A DNA stretch of 64,000 nucleotides from Marinobacter panjinensis (GTDB lineage Bacteria; Pseudomonadota; Gammaproteobacteria; Pseudomonadales; Oleiphilaceae). The DNA lies in assembly GCF_005298175.1 (NCBI RefSeq), contig NZ_SZYH01000001.1, forward strand, positions 1,488,001 to 1,552,000. The letters are read 5' to 3'. Shown one piece after another: positions 44,820 through 53,833 of the stretch. Made by a program: the position numbers and the translations under genes. Under the pieces are notes generated by a model that made no database searches, was not told where the DNA came from, and saw nothing but the letters and a program-made list of their open reading frames with translations. Within the stretch, counting starts at the first letter, position 1, and each line of letters starts with the position of its first letter.

Positions 44820-45565
44820 GTTGAGGATTCCTCCTCGGCACTCACTTTATCTTCATCACCGGTTTTTCTTTCCAGCCAGAAGAAGCCGATAGCACCTCCG
44901 GCTAGTGCGCCAACCACCACATGGGTATTGGGTGGCAACCATTTCCAGGCGGCCAGTGAAGAAATCGCGGCGACTGTCCATGCCACCAGTGTTCGAGGCG
45001 ATTTCTTACCACCTAGCGCCATGGCCAGCAGGAAACAGCCGAGGACCATATCCAGGCCAAGGGACTTCGGGTCCTGCAGTAATCCGCCGAAATACACGCC
45101 GAGCCAGGTTCCGATAATCCACGCTATCCAGAGAGCGAGGCCGCCGCCGAGGATGACTTCCAGGTTGCGTTTGCCGCTCTGGTATTCCTGGGCAGACACC
45201 GCCCAGTTGGCGTCGGTCAGGAACAGCAGCAGGCCATATCGGCGACCAGGAGACATGTCCCTGAGCATGGGGTACAGCGAGGCGCCCATCAGCAGATGCC
45301 GGGAGTTGATGGCAAACACCACGGCAATCAGAGGAATCAGGGAGACTTCGCTGCCCCACATATCCACTGCAGCGAACTGGGAGGCGCCGGCGAAGACAGT
45401 GAAGCTCATGAGGATCGCCTGCAGCGGTTCGAGTCCCTTCTGGACAGCTGCCAGGCCGAAGGCAGCGCCAAATGCCACCACGAATAACGAGATGGGGAGA
45501 AGCCGGAAAAACTCTGCGCGAACTTTTTCGGGCTGAAGCTGGTAGCAATATGTCGTGGCTGTCAT
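44816..45565 (-). CDS. azlC: AzlC-family branched-chain amino acid exporter
   Basis: 249 residues with about seven helices. Family motifs are LPISLFVVAFGAAFGLAAVQKGL, VFAGASQFAAVDMWG, VFAINSRHLLMGASLYPML and FLTDANWAVSAQEY. With AzlD it exports branched-chain amino acids, likely by proton exchange. The C terminus is soluble and acidic (TGDEDKVSAEEESST). Confidence 0.93.
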   Translation of the reverse strand: MTATTYCYQLQPEKVRAEFFRLLPISLFVVAFGAAFGLAAVQKGLEPLQAILMSFTVFAGASQFAAVDMWGSEVSLIPLIAVVFAINSRHLLMGASLYPMLRDMSPGRRYGLLLFLTDANWAVSAQEYQSGKRNLEVILGGGLALWIAWIIGTWLGVYFGGLLQDPKSLGLDMVLGCFLLAMALGGKKSPRTLVAWTVAAISSLAAWKWLPPNTHVVVGALAGGAIGFFWLERKTGDEDKVSAEEESST

Positions 45566-45618
45566 CTAAGCAAGCTAATGAAACTTGCGGCAGATGCGTA
45601 TAGGTAGATGCCGAAGCA

Positions 45619-46518
45619 TCAGAGTTGGCAGAGGGTAGCGGCCAGAGTTTCGCTGATATCAGCGTTAAGCTTCAGGTCTACCAGCGAGTCTGCACGGGTG
45701 CGCCCCAGGTTCAGGGTAGCCATTGGCTTGCCCCATTCCCCGGCATATCGGCAAAAGCGGAACCCGGAATAAACCATCAGCGATGACCCGATCACCAGCA
45801 GGCCGTCGCTGGCTTTGAGCGTGTCCAGCGCGGAGTACACCCGGTCTCTGGGCACGTAATCGCCGAAAAACACCACATCGGGCTTGAGAATGCCACCACA
45901 ACAGGGGCAGTCGGCGATACGGAAATCAGAAAAGTCCACTTCAAGATCAGCATCGCCATCCGGTGCGACACCCGCGGTGTATTGCCCAAACCCCGGGTTC
46001 ATGTCTGCGCAGCGCTCATGCACTTCATCCCGCCTGCAGCGGTAGCCACAGCTCATGCAGATGACTTCGTCTGCCCTGCCGTGCAGATCTGTCACCAGGC
46101 GGCTACCGGCCTGCTGATGCAGGCGATCCACGTTCTGGGTGACAAGCAGACGGCTGTGGTTGCGCTGTTCCAGTTCGGTCAGGTGATGATGGGCAATATT
46201 TGGCCTGGCATTGCGGATGACCGGCCAGCCTATCAGGCTGCGCCCCCAATAACGCTGGCGCACGGCCGTACTCGCCATGAAATCACTGTGCTGCACCGGC
46301 TGTTTGCGCTTCCAGGCACCGTCGCCATCCCGGTAGTCGGGAATGCCAGAGTCGGTACTGACGCCGGCACCGGTCAGTATCACCAGGCCCGGGTACCGGT
46401 GAATAAACTCCGCCAGCATGGTACCGGCTTCCTCCGGGGAGTGTAGCAACAGCGGCTGGTCGTTGGCCGGCATAGTCACACCTTTGGCGGACTTCTGGAT
46501 AGCAGACATCGCATTCAC
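45619..46518 (-). CDS. SIR2-family NAD-dependent protein deacetylase
   Basis: 299 residues. NAD-binding motif ILTGAGVSTDSGIPDYRDGDGAW, catalytic His in VTDLHGRADEVICMSC, the TQNVDRLHQQAG motif, and a zinc ribbon: Cys pairs in CMSCGYRC and CPCCGG. It also has IGSSLMVYSGFRF and LNLGRTRADSLVDLKLNADI. Removes acyl groups from lysines using NAD. Three possible Met starts exist (46518, 46509, 46473); 46518 and 46473 both have AAGG/AGGTG-type ribosome sites. It is divergent from ohr and lies near the pncAB NAD-salvage genes. Confidence 0.92.
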   Translation of the reverse strand: MNAMSAIQKSAKGVTMPANDQPLLLHSPEEAGTMLAEFIHRYPGLVILTGAGVSTDSGIPDYRDGDGAWKRKQPVQHSDFMASTAVRQRYWGRSLIGWPVIRNARPNIAHHHLTELEQRNHSRLLVTQNVDRLHQQAGSRLVTDLHGRADEVICMSCGYRCRRDEVHERCADMNPGFGQYTAGVAPDGDADLEVDFSDFRIADCPCCGGILKPDVVFFGDYVPRDRVYSALDTLKASDGLLVIGSSLMVYSGFRFCRYAGEWGKPMATLNLGRTRADSLVDLKLNADISETLAATLCQL

Positions 46519-46618
46519 ACCTGTTGATCGATCCCTTTACTTTAAGGAGCAAACCGCACCCTGCCAATGGCAGCAAGCGGAAAACCACTCAAAAGATCGG
46601 CACACCCCTTCAATATAC

Positions 46619-46644
46619 ATTGTGCACAATATTATTTTGTGCAA
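46619..46644. promoter_or_regulatory. Palindromic operator candidate upstream of ohr
   Basis: A perfect 12-base palindrome ATTGTGCACAAT (46619-46630) is followed by TTGTGCAA (46637-46644), with the shared TTGTGCA seven bases repeated 17 bases apart. It is about 80-100 bases before the ohr ATG in a strongly AT-rich stretch. An OhrR/MarR-type site is possible; no ohrR gene is in the window. Confidence 0.4.
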
Positions 46645-46722
46645 TTATTGTTTGCGTAGAGTCACTATCAGAGTCCTTTAAACTCGATGCGCTGCAATGC
46701 GCCAGAAAGGAGAGACAGAATC

Positions 46723-47151
46723 ATGTCTATTGAACAGGTTGTATACCGTGCCTCAGCAGAAGCCACCGGCGGCCGTGATGGTCGCGCCATCTCTTCGGAC
46801 GGTATCCTTGACGTTGAACTGGCAACCCCGAAAGAACTCGGTGGCGCTGGGGACAAGGGCACCAACCCGGAGCAGTTGTTTGCAGCGGGCTATTCCGCAT
46901 GCTTTATCGGTGCCATGAAGTTTGTGGCGGGACGGGACAAGCTGCCCATGCCGGAAGACGCATCGATTGAAGGTGTGGTCGGAATTGGCCAGATTCCCGG
47001 TGGTTTCGGGATCGAGGTGGAACTGAAAATCTCCCTGCCCGGCATGGACGATGCCAAGGCTAAGCAGTTGATCGATGAAGCCCACAAGGTGTGCCCTTAC
47101 TCCAACGCCACCCGTGGCAACATTGATGTCACTCTGACCCGGGTGGACTGA
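46723..47151 (+). CDS. ohr: Organic hydroperoxide resistance protein Ohr
   Basis: 142 residues with both active Cys motifs of Ohr: [14 protein letters not shown] (peroxidatic Cys) and [14 protein letters not shown] (resolving Cys), and [34 protein letters not shown]. It reduces organic peroxides with a dihydrolipoyl partner. The start at 46723 has AAAGGAGAGA upstream; a Met 12 codons earlier is not used. Its 3' end overlaps the convergent DUF1415 gene by 23 bases. Confidence 0.95.
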   Translation: MSIEQVVYRASAEATGGRDGRAISSDGILDVELATPKELGGAGDKGTNPEQLFAAGYSACFIGAMKFVAGRDKLPMPEDASIEGVVGIGQIPGGFGIEVELKISLPGMDDAKAKQLIDEAHKVCPYSNATRGNIDVTLTRVD

Positions 47152-47692
47152 TCACTGAAAGTCGGGAGAGCCTGCGGCGCATCTCATCGGCGCCCAGGCG
47201 GTTCATCAATGCGATGTTCTGCTCCGGTATGAGTTCCGCGCCCGGATACCCGGCAATGGCGCGCTCAAGGCTTTCCTCCCGCAACAGGTGGAGCATCGGA
47301 TAAGGCGACCGATTGGTGTAGTTTTCGGCATCTTCCGGATTGGTGCCACCAAACTGGTAGTCTGGATGGAAGCTGGCGATCTGGTAGATCCCGTCCAGTT
47401 CCAGGTACTCGATGAGGCCATCGGCGGTGGCGAGAAATTCGTTGTACGCCATAAAATCCTGCAGCACGTCGGGATGCACCAGCAGCGTTGTCTCAATGTC
47501 AGGGTGCTCATTCAGATGCACCAGCTCGTTCTGCAGCGCTATCAGAAGAGCCTCTTCCGAGCTGGCATCAGTGACCTCAAAGCGAACCCGCTCCTTCACC
47601 AGCTCCCTGCGCGCGAAAGGGCACAGATTCAGGCCAACCACCACATCTGACACCCATCGGTGGGTGGCATCAGCAATCGAATCGTGGTCCAC
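47129..47692 (-). CDS. DUF1415 protein
   Basis: 187 residues from a GTG at 47690-47692 ([19 protein letters not shown]), chosen because GGGAG lies 7 bases upstream and this fits the family length of about 190. The core has [59 protein letters not shown] and [18 protein letters not shown]1415 is of unknown function. The minus-strand frame is open a further 89 codons upstream, covering the haloalkane dehalogenase start, without family likeness. Confidence 0.9.
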   Translation of the reverse strand: MDHDSIADATHRWVSDVVVGLNLCPFARRELVKERVRFEVTDASSEEALLIALQNELVHLNEHPDIETTLLVHPDVLQDFMAYNEFLATADGLIEYLELDGIYQIASFHPDYQFGGTNPEDAENYTNRSPYPMLHLLREESLERAIAGYPGAELIPEQNIALMNRLGADEMRRRLSRLSVISPPGSE

Positions 47693-47796
47693 GTGGATAC
47701 TCCCGCACCTGAAAAAAGGGACCGACACGCCAACGGCGAGTCGTGATATGTTAAGCAAGCTTACAATAATTCCATTACCGGTACAGGAGACACAAA

Positions 47797-48690
47797 ATGG
47801 ACGTGGTGAGAACGCCTGAAGAACGATTCGAACGCCTTCTGGACTATCCCTTCGACCCACACTATGTAGAGGTCGATGGTCTGCGCATGCACTATGTCGA
47901 CGAAGGGCCCGCAGACGCCAGGCCTGTGCTGATGATGCACGGCGAGCCGTCCTGGTCATACCTTTACCGCCACATGATCCCTATCTGCGCTGCTGCGGGG
48001 CATCGGGTCATCGCCCCGGACCTGATCGGTTTTGGCAAGTCGGACAAGCCCACGGATATCAACGCTTACAGCTACCAGAGCCATATGGACTGGATGCAAT
48101 CGTTCCTGGACCAGACCGGTCTGCAGGACATTACCCTGGTCTGCCAGGACTGGGGTTCGCTGCTGGGCCTGCGCCTGGCTGCCGAGAATCCGGACCGGTT
48201 CCGCGCCATCGTCGTGGGCAACGGCATGCTGCCAACCGGCGATCAGCCGGTACCAAAAGCTTTTCAGTTATGGAAGAACTTCGCCCTCTACAGCCCCTGG
48301 TTCCCCATTGCCCGTATCATCAACACCGGCAGTTTCCGAACACTCGGTCCGGATGAGCGTCGCGCCTACGACGCCCCATTCCCCGGCAAGAAATACAAAG
48401 CCGGTGCCCGCGCCTTCCCGAAACTGGTGCCGGTGAAGCCGGACAACCCGGCCAGCGAATCCAATCGGGCGGCCTGGAAGGTGCTGGAGCAGTGGCAAAA
48501 ACCGTTCCTGACCACGTTCAGCAACGGCGACCCTATCACCCGGGGTGGCGATCGCTACATGCAGGAACGGATTCCCGGCGCCAAGGGCCAGCCCCACACC
48601 ACCCTGACCGGCGGGCACTTCCTCCAGGAAGATTCACCGGTGCAGTTCGCGGGCGCCATCAACGACCTACTGGCGCGACTGGATCAGTAG
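47797..48690 (+). CDS. Haloalkane dehalogenase
   Basis: 297 residues of alpha/beta hydrolase fold. HGEPSWSYLYR (residues 49-58) supplies the oxyanion and Trp region. The nucleophile motif is CQDWGS, with Asp118 and the halide-binding Trp119, in place of a serine elbow. The catalytic acid is Asp245 in SNGDPIT and the His is His274 in GGHFLQED, the arrangement of the HLD-I subfamily (DhlA, DhmA). It should cleave carbon-halogen bonds of haloalkanes to alcohol and halide. Start at 47797 has AGGAGA upstream. Adjacent to convergent ybiT with a 2-base gap. Confidence 0.93.
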   Translation: MDVVRTPEERFERLLDYPFDPHYVEVDGLRMHYVDEGPADARPVLMMHGEPSWSYLYRHMIPICAAAGHRVIAPDLIGFGKSDKPTDINAYSYQSHMDWMQSFLDQTGLQDITLVCQDWGSLLGLRLAAENPDRFRAIVVGNGMLPTGDQPVPKAFQLWKNFALYSPWFPIARIINTGSFRTLGPDERRAYDAPFPGKKYKAGARAFPKLVPVKPDNPASESNRAAWKVLEQWQKPFLTTFSNGDPITRGGDRYMQERIPGAKGQPHTTLTGGHFLQEDSPVQFAGAINDLLARLDQ

Positions 48691-48692
48691 AA

Positions 48693-50279
48693 TCAGACGT
48701 AGCCTTGGCTGCGCAGGTAGTCATCGTAGCTGCCGCTGAAGTCGGTGATGCCATCGGCTTTCAGCTCAATGATGCGTGTGGCCAGCGACGATACAAACTC
48801 CCGGTCATGACTGACGAACACCAGCGTGCCCGGGTAGTTCTCCAGGGCCAGGTTCAGCGCCTCGATGGATTCCATGTCCAGGTGGTTGGTTGGTTCGTCC
48901 ATCAGCATCACGTTGGGCTTTTCCAGGATCAGCTTGCCGAACAGCATGCGGCCCTGCTCGCCGCCTGAAATCACTTTCACCGACTTGCCAATATCATCCC
49001 CTGAAAACAGCATGCGGCCCAGGGTGCCACGCACCAATTGCTCACCGCCGGTGGTCCATTGCGACATCCAGTCAGTCAGGTTCATGTCCTCGTCGAAATC
49101 GGAGGTGTGGTCCTGGGCGTAGTAGCCAACCTGGGCACTGTCCGTCCACTTAACATCGCCGCTGTCAGGGGTCATGGTGCCTGCCAGACACTGCATCAGG
49201 GTAGTTTTACCGATGCCGTTGGGACCGATGATGGCCACCCGCTCCCCGGCCTCAATCTTCAGGTTGAGCTTGTTGAACAGGTTTTCGCCATCAAACCCTT
49301 TGGTCAGATCCTTGAGAGTGACGGCCTGACGATGCAGCTTCTTGGTCTGCTCAAAGCGGATAAACGGGCTCACGCGGCTGGAAGGTTTCACTTCCTCAAG
49401 CTGGATCTTGTCGATCTGACGGGCACGGGAGGTGGCTTGCTTGGCCTTGGAGGCGTTGGCAGAGAAGCGGCTGACAAACTGCTGCAGCTCGGCAATCTGG
49501 GCCTTCTTCTTGGCGTTATCCGACAGCATGCGCTCGCGGGCCTGGGTAGCAGCAGTCATGTATTCGTCGTAGTTGCCCGGGAACAGCCTCAGCTCGCCAT
49601 AATCCAGGTCCGCCATGTGGGTGCACACACTGTTGAGGAAGTGGCGGTCGTGGGAAATGATGATCATGGTGCTGTCCCGTGCCACCAGGACGCTTTCCAG
49701 CCAGCGGATGGTATTGATATCCAGGTGGTTGGTGGGCTCGTCCAACAGCAGGATGTCGGGGTCGGAAAACAGTGCCTGGGCCAGCAGCACACGCAGCTTC
49801 CAGCCCGGCGCGATCGCACTCATCGGGCCGTTGTGCTGTTCCAGGGGAATGTCCAGGCCGAGCAGCAACTCGCCGGCACGGGCATCAGCGGTGTAGCCGT
49901 CCATCTCGGCAAACTGGACTTCCAGGTCTGCCACGGCCATGCCGTCTTCTTCACTCATTTCCGCCAGTGAATAGATACGGTCCCGCTCGGCTTTCACCCG
50001 CCAGAGCTCCTCGTGGCCCATGATCACGGTATCGATCACCGTGCAGTCCTCGTAGGCGAACTGGTCCTGGCGCAGCTTGCCCAGTCGCTGGTTCTGGTCC
50101 ACCATGACCTGGCCGGCAGAAGGCTCCAGATCACCCCCGAGGATTTTCATGAAGGTGGACTTGCCGCAGCCGTTGGCGCCGATAAGACCATAACGGTTGC
50201 CGTTGCCGAATTTGACGGATACGTTTTCAAACAGGGGCTTGGCCCCGAACTGCATGGTAATGTTCGCGGTGGAAATCAA
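48693..50279 (-). CDS. ybiT: ABC-F ATPase YbiT
   Basis: 528 residues, close to E. coli YbiT (530). Two ABC domains: Walker [16 protein letters not shown] and [13 protein letters not shown], signatures and Walker [21 protein letters not shown] and [20 protein letters not shown], and the connecting linker arm [18 protein letters not shown]. It matches YbiT in [30 protein letters not shown] proteins act on ribosomes. The start is taken as TTG at 50277-50279 ([17 protein letters not shown]), since family likeness starts here; the frame is open much further upstream. Confidence 0.94.
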   Translation of the reverse strand: MISTANITMQFGAKPLFENVSVKFGNGNRYGLIGANGCGKSTFMKILGGDLEPSAGQVMVDQNQRLGKLRQDQFAYEDCTVIDTVIMGHEELWRVKAERDRIYSLAEMSEEDGMAVADLEVQFAEMDGYTADARAGELLLGLDIPLEQHNGPMSAIAPGWKLRVLLAQALFSDPDILLLDEPTNHLDINTIRWLESVLVARDSTMIIISHDRHFLNSVCTHMADLDYGELRLFPGNYDEYMTAATQARERMLSDNAKKKAQIAELQQFVSRFSANASKAKQATSRARQIDKIQLEEVKPSSRVSPFIRFEQTKKLHRQAVTLKDLTKGFDGENLFNKLNLKIEAGERVAIIGPNGIGKTTLMQCLAGTMTPDSGDVKWTDSAQVGYYAQDHTSDFDEDMNLTDWMSQWTTGGEQLVRGTLGRMLFSGDDIGKSVKVISGGEQGRMLFGKLILEKPNVMLMDEPTNHLDMESIEALNLALENYPGTLVFVSHDREFVSSLATRIIELKADGITDFSGSYDDYLRSQGYV

Positions 50280-50475
50280 GAAGAAACCTATTAACAGTGA
50301 ATACCGGGTAAGAGCCGGAAAAGAAAAGCCGGCATTGTACAGGTTTGCAGCCAAAACCGTGAGGCAGCAGAAACACGGATAAAAAGCGCTTGCCTCAGCG
50401 GCCCGGGGCGGGCAGCATTTCAGCCTCGGTAATACCAACACACACTTCATCCCCGCGATAAAGGAAACAGACGTC

Positions 50476-50754
50476 ATGACACAGGCAACCGCACGCCACA
50501 TCCTGGTAGACAGCGAAGCAAAATGCGAAGAACTGAAGAAAGCCATCGAAGGCGGCCAGGACTTCGCAGAAGTGGCCAAGCAGCACTCTTCCTGCCCTTC
50601 CGGCCGCAACGGCGGTGATCTGGGCTCCTTTGGCCCGGGCCAGATGGTTCCGGAGTTCGACAAGGTGGTATTCAGCGGTGACGTGAACAAGGTACTCGGT
50701 CCGGTGAAGACCCAGTTCGGCTACCACCTGCTGGAAGTCACCAGCCGGAGCTGA
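50476..50754 (+). CDS. ppiC: Peptidyl-prolyl cis-trans isomerase PpiC
   Basis: 92 residues, a bare parvulin domain: [60 protein letters not shown], and [13 protein letters not shown]. coli PpiC is 93 residues. Cytoplasmic fold helper. The ribosome site AAAGGA lies before ATG. Its stop shares one base with the next gene (TGATG), so the two are translated together. Confidence 0.95.
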   Translation: MTQATARHILVDSEAKCEELKKAIEGGQDFAEVAKQHSSCPSGRNGGDLGSFGPGQMVPEFDKVVFSGDVNKVLGPVKTQFGYHLLEVTSRS

Positions 50755-51725
50755 TGGGCGTAAACCTGTCAGTTGACAGACCCGCCCGCAAAGCCCCGAT
50801 ATGGCAATATCTGGCCTTGGCGGGCGTGGTCCTGATAACCCCCTTCTTCTTCATTGGTGGCCCCGGGTGGACCGACGGGCCACTGTACAAGTCCGCCTGG
50901 AATCTCGGACATATCCTGTTCTTCGCCCTGCTGACCCTTGCCGTTCAACCCTGGCGAATCTGGACCGGCTGGTTGCTGTGGGGTCTCACCACCCTGGCGG
51001 TACTCCTGGTGGGCCTGGGCATAGAAGTGCTCCAGTACGGGATCAGCCGCCAGATGGACTGGCAGGACATCTTCCGTAATTTGCTCGGGCTATGGGCCGT
51101 AATCGCGATACGACCGCTGGCATCGTGCGCCGGGCACTCTGTGCTGGCCATCTGGTCTCTGCGAATCATCGTTGGCGTACTGCTGGTTGTAGAAGTTACC
51201 GCCACAGCCGGGGTCGCCCTGCAACAATACAGGGTCAGCCAGTTGTTGCCGGCACTCTACGATTTCGAGCAGCCAGACCCGTCACCTTTCTGGAAAGGGC
51301 CAATCCAGAAAGAACCGATCGATCCCGTTTCCGGTAGCAACGAGAACGGCCAGGAAGGCCAACTCCGGATATCCCTGACCACCGACCGCTACTCCGGCGT
51401 CTCCCTGCACAACTTCCCGAGCGACTGGCGCCATTACAGCCACCTGGTCATAGTGCTGCACAACCCCCAGGATCATCCCCTCCCGATGGTTCTGCGAATC
51501 AATGACGTTGAACATGACCTCGGCGATAACGCCTACAATGACCGCTTTAACACACGTCTGGTGCTGCCTCCCGGTGAACAGAGCTTTCGGCTGGATCTGA
51601 ATAGGGTCAGAAACGCACCTGCTGGCCGCACCATGGATATGGGAAGTGTCCGGCGGCTGGGCCTGTTCGTCTCCAGGTTAGAGGAACCAAAAACCGTCTA
51701 CCTGCGCGAGATCAGGTTGGAGTGA
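50754..51725 (+). CDS. VanZ-family membrane protein with a C-terminal beta domain
   Basis: 323 residues. Helices at the start (WQYLALAGVVLITPFFFIG, SAWNLGHILFFALLTLAV, WLLWGLTTLAVLLVGLGIEVLQYGISRQMDWQDIFRNLLG) with the VanZ signature (E..Q......D..DI..N..G). After a last helix, about 150 residues look like a carbohydrate-binding or jelly-roll-type domain (LYDFEQPDPSPFWKGP, LRISLTTDRYSGVSLHNF, LGLFVSRLEEPKTVYLREIRLE). The C-terminal domain is likely outside the inner membrane. Starts by a 1-base overlap with ppiC. Confidence 0.85.
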   Translation: MGVNLSVDRPARKAPIWQYLALAGVVLITPFFFIGGPGWTDGPLYKSAWNLGHILFFALLTLAVQPWRIWTGWLLWGLTTLAVLLVGLGIEVLQYGISRQMDWQDIFRNLLGLWAVIAIRPLASCAGHSVLAIWSLRIIVGVLLVVEVTATAGVALQQYRVSQLLPALYDFEQPDPSPFWKGPIQKEPIDPVSGSNENGQEGQLRISLTTDRYSGVSLHNFPSDWRHYSHLVIVLHNPQDHPLPMVLRINDVEHDLGDNAYNDRFNTRLVLPPGEQSFRLDLNRVRNAPAGRTMDMGSVRRLGLFVSRLEEPKTVYLREIRLE

Positions 51726-51785
51726 CCTCCTCCGCCATTTGAACTAGAATTGTTATCAGTAGCATCCTTGGCTGTAGGCAACTTC

Positions 51786-52568
51786 ATGAAGTTAGTAATT
51801 GCGCATATCGTTGCACTGGTGGTTTTATGGTCGACGCCCGCATTTGCGCATGATGATGAGCGGCAACTGAGTATCAGCGTTGGCGACTGGCCCCCCTTTT
51901 TTGTGGAAGGTGAGCCGGGTCAAGGTAGTGTTGCCCGGTTGGTCAGTGACATCTTTGCAGAGGCAGGCTACGAGGTGGAGTTCCATTTCCTGCCCTGGAA
52001 ACGGGCCTACCGGGAAGCCGCAGCAGGCAAACATGATGCGACTGCAATCTGGATGTATGCTGCAGACCGGGAAAAGGACTTTGTCTACAGCGACCCGGTA
52101 ATGAATGAACGCTTCGTGCTTTTTTACCGAAAGGCTGCCCCCATCCATTGGGACCAAATAGCAGACCTTTCCAACCTCCGCCTTGGGGCCAGCATCGGCT
52201 ACAGCTACGGGCCGAAATTCGACAGGGCTGTTGAAAATGAGATTCTGGACGTGGAATGGGTAGCCTCCACAGAACTCAATTTCCGCAGGCTGCTGTACGG
52301 ACGCATCGATGCCTTTCCGGAAGAAATCAACGTTGGCTACTATATTCTCCGACGGGAAACCGACCAGGAAGAGGCTCACCAGATTACCCACCACCCTGAA
52401 CCCATTTCCGAAAACAAGAGCTTTCTGCTGTTTCCGGCGGATGAACCGGAAACAGAGAGACTGCGGGAGATATTCAACCGGGGCCTGAAAACGTTCAGGG
52501 ACGACGGACGTTACAGCAACTATTTCGAAAGCAGACCGCAGGCCTCACTCAATTCATCAGGCCAATGA
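51786..52568 (+). CDS. Periplasmic solute-binding protein, amino-acid-binding (SBP_bac_3) type
   Basis: 260 residues. The signal peptide is LVIAHIVALVVLWSTPAFA, cut before HDDE. The fold is SBP-3: LSISVGDWPPFFVEGEPGQGSVARLVSDIFAEAGYEVEFHFLPWKRAYREAAAGKHDA (motif GDWPPF and PWKRAY), then LRLGASIGYSYGPKF and RRLLYGRIDAFPEEINVGYY. No ABC permease is nearby, so it may be an orphan sensor or lone transporter partner. ATG at 51786 is chosen since the preceding frame lacks family likeness. Confidence 0.85.
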   Translation: MKLVIAHIVALVVLWSTPAFAHDDERQLSISVGDWPPFFVEGEPGQGSVARLVSDIFAEAGYEVEFHFLPWKRAYREAAAGKHDATAIWMYAADREKDFVYSDPVMNERFVLFYRKAAPIHWDQIADLSNLRLGASIGYSYGPKFDRAVENEILDVEWVASTELNFRRLLYGRIDAFPEEINVGYYILRRETDQEEAHQITHHPEPISENKSFLLFPADEPETERLREIFNRGLKTFRDDGRYSNYFESRPQASLNSSGQ

Positions 52569-52577
52569 CCGGGCCGC

Positions 52578-53756
52578 TCAGTCGAGCCGCCAGGGGTTGG
52601 ACGTCAGCGGTTCCGCTCCAGTTTCGCCGACCATCACCGTATCACTGCAGCCAATACCCCACTGCCCCGGAATCCGCAGGCAGATCGGCAGGTGAAATAC
52701 CATGCCTTGCCGAAACACCGTGGATTCACCGCGGGCAATAAACCCCGAGCCTTCTACCCAGGATGGGGGGAACTGCGCACCAACGGTGTAGCCAAACACC
52801 CCGGAGAAAAACACCTCATCAGCCAGCGGCGCCATTGCCTGTTCCGCGGCGCTGGCCGCGGAATCAAAGGTCCTGCCCGGTACCATGGCGGACTGCAGGG
52901 CATCCACCACGCGGCGGCAGCCGTCGAATACCGATCGCATCCTGGCGGACGGCTGGCCAGCCACGACGGTACGCATCATCGGGGCCGTATAACGCTGCCA
53001 GACCGCCCCGAACTCCAGGAAGACGGTATCGCCATCCTCCACCATGCACCGCTTGTGGTTGGTATGAATCACGCTGCTTCGCTGCCCTACGGTCACGATA
53101 GGCTGCATGCTCATGAATTCACTACCACCGGCCAACAGGGCTTCGGCGCCCACGGCTGCGATGTCGTTGTCGGTCATGCCGGGTTGTATGGCTGAAACAG
53201 CGGCTTCTATACCCAGCCCGGTAATGCGGGCACTTTGCCTCAGGCAGTCAATTTCCGCGGACGATTTCACGATGCGGATATTTTTCACCAGGCCGGAGGC
53301 GTCCACGAATTGGGTATCCGGCAGCCGCTGCTTTAACCCTTCCACAACACCCTGGCGCAACGAGCCATGCCAGTAGTCGATACCTACGGTTGTTCCATGA
53401 CCACTGAGGGCCTGTGCAAGCGGGTCAAGCACATCACCAATCCCCTCCCAGCGGTAGCCAGTGACGTTATCAACCCGGGTGGTGATCATGGCAGGGCCGG
53501 TTTCAATGGACGGCACCTGTAGCATCAGGGACTCGGCCGTGACCACCAGCGCGACGTGAACGGAAACCTCGAAGGTACTGTAGCCGGTCAGGTAGAAAAG
53601 ATCGGACGGATCGGTCAGCAGCAATGCCCCGACACCCTCCGCCTCCATTCTGGCCCTGAGATGCTTGAGACGCTGATCGTATTCAGCCTGGGGGAAGGGG
53701 CATTCGCGCCCCCTGAGTTCTCTGGCCAGGGTTTTCTGGTAGGCGTTAAAGTCCAT
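52578..53756 (-). CDS. M24-fold (creatinase/ectoine hydrolase-like) protein
   Basis: 392 residues. Creatinase N-terminal domain (YDQRLKHLRARMEAEGVGALLLTDPSDLFYLTGYSTFEVS) and a pita-bread C-terminal domain with SSAEIDCLRQSARITGLGIEAAVSAI and EDGDTVFLEFGAVWQRYTAPMMRTVV. The metal Asp pair of M24 peptidases is changed (Glu248, Pro259), and the metal His/Glu signature is degenerate (VFGYTVGAQFPPSW). It therefore resembles metal-independent creatinase or ectoine hydrolase (DoeA) rather than an aminopeptidase. Substrate unknown. Convergent with the SBP gene (9-base gap). Confidence 0.85.
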   Translation of the reverse strand: MDFNAYQKTLARELRGRECPFPQAEYDQRLKHLRARMEAEGVGALLLTDPSDLFYLTGYSTFEVSVHVALVVTAESLMLQVPSIETGPAMITTRVDNVTGYRWEGIGDVLDPLAQALSGHGTTVGIDYWHGSLRQGVVEGLKQRLPDTQFVDASGLVKNIRIVKSSAEIDCLRQSARITGLGIEAAVSAIQPGMTDNDIAAVGAEALLAGGSEFMSMQPIVTVGQRSSVIHTNHKRCMVEDGDTVFLEFGAVWQRYTAPMMRTVVAGQPSARMRSVFDGCRRVVDALQSAMVPGRTFDSAASAAEQAMAPLADEVFFSGVFGYTVGAQFPPSWVEGSGFIARGESTVFRQGMVFHLPICLRIPGQWGIGCSDTVMVGETGAEPLTSNPWRLD

Positions 53757-53833
53757 GGGGTCGTCTCCGGGCGGAGGAAAGGTTATTACTGGAGACTGGA
53801 CCCAAACCGACTGATTTTCAAACCCTACGGGTT

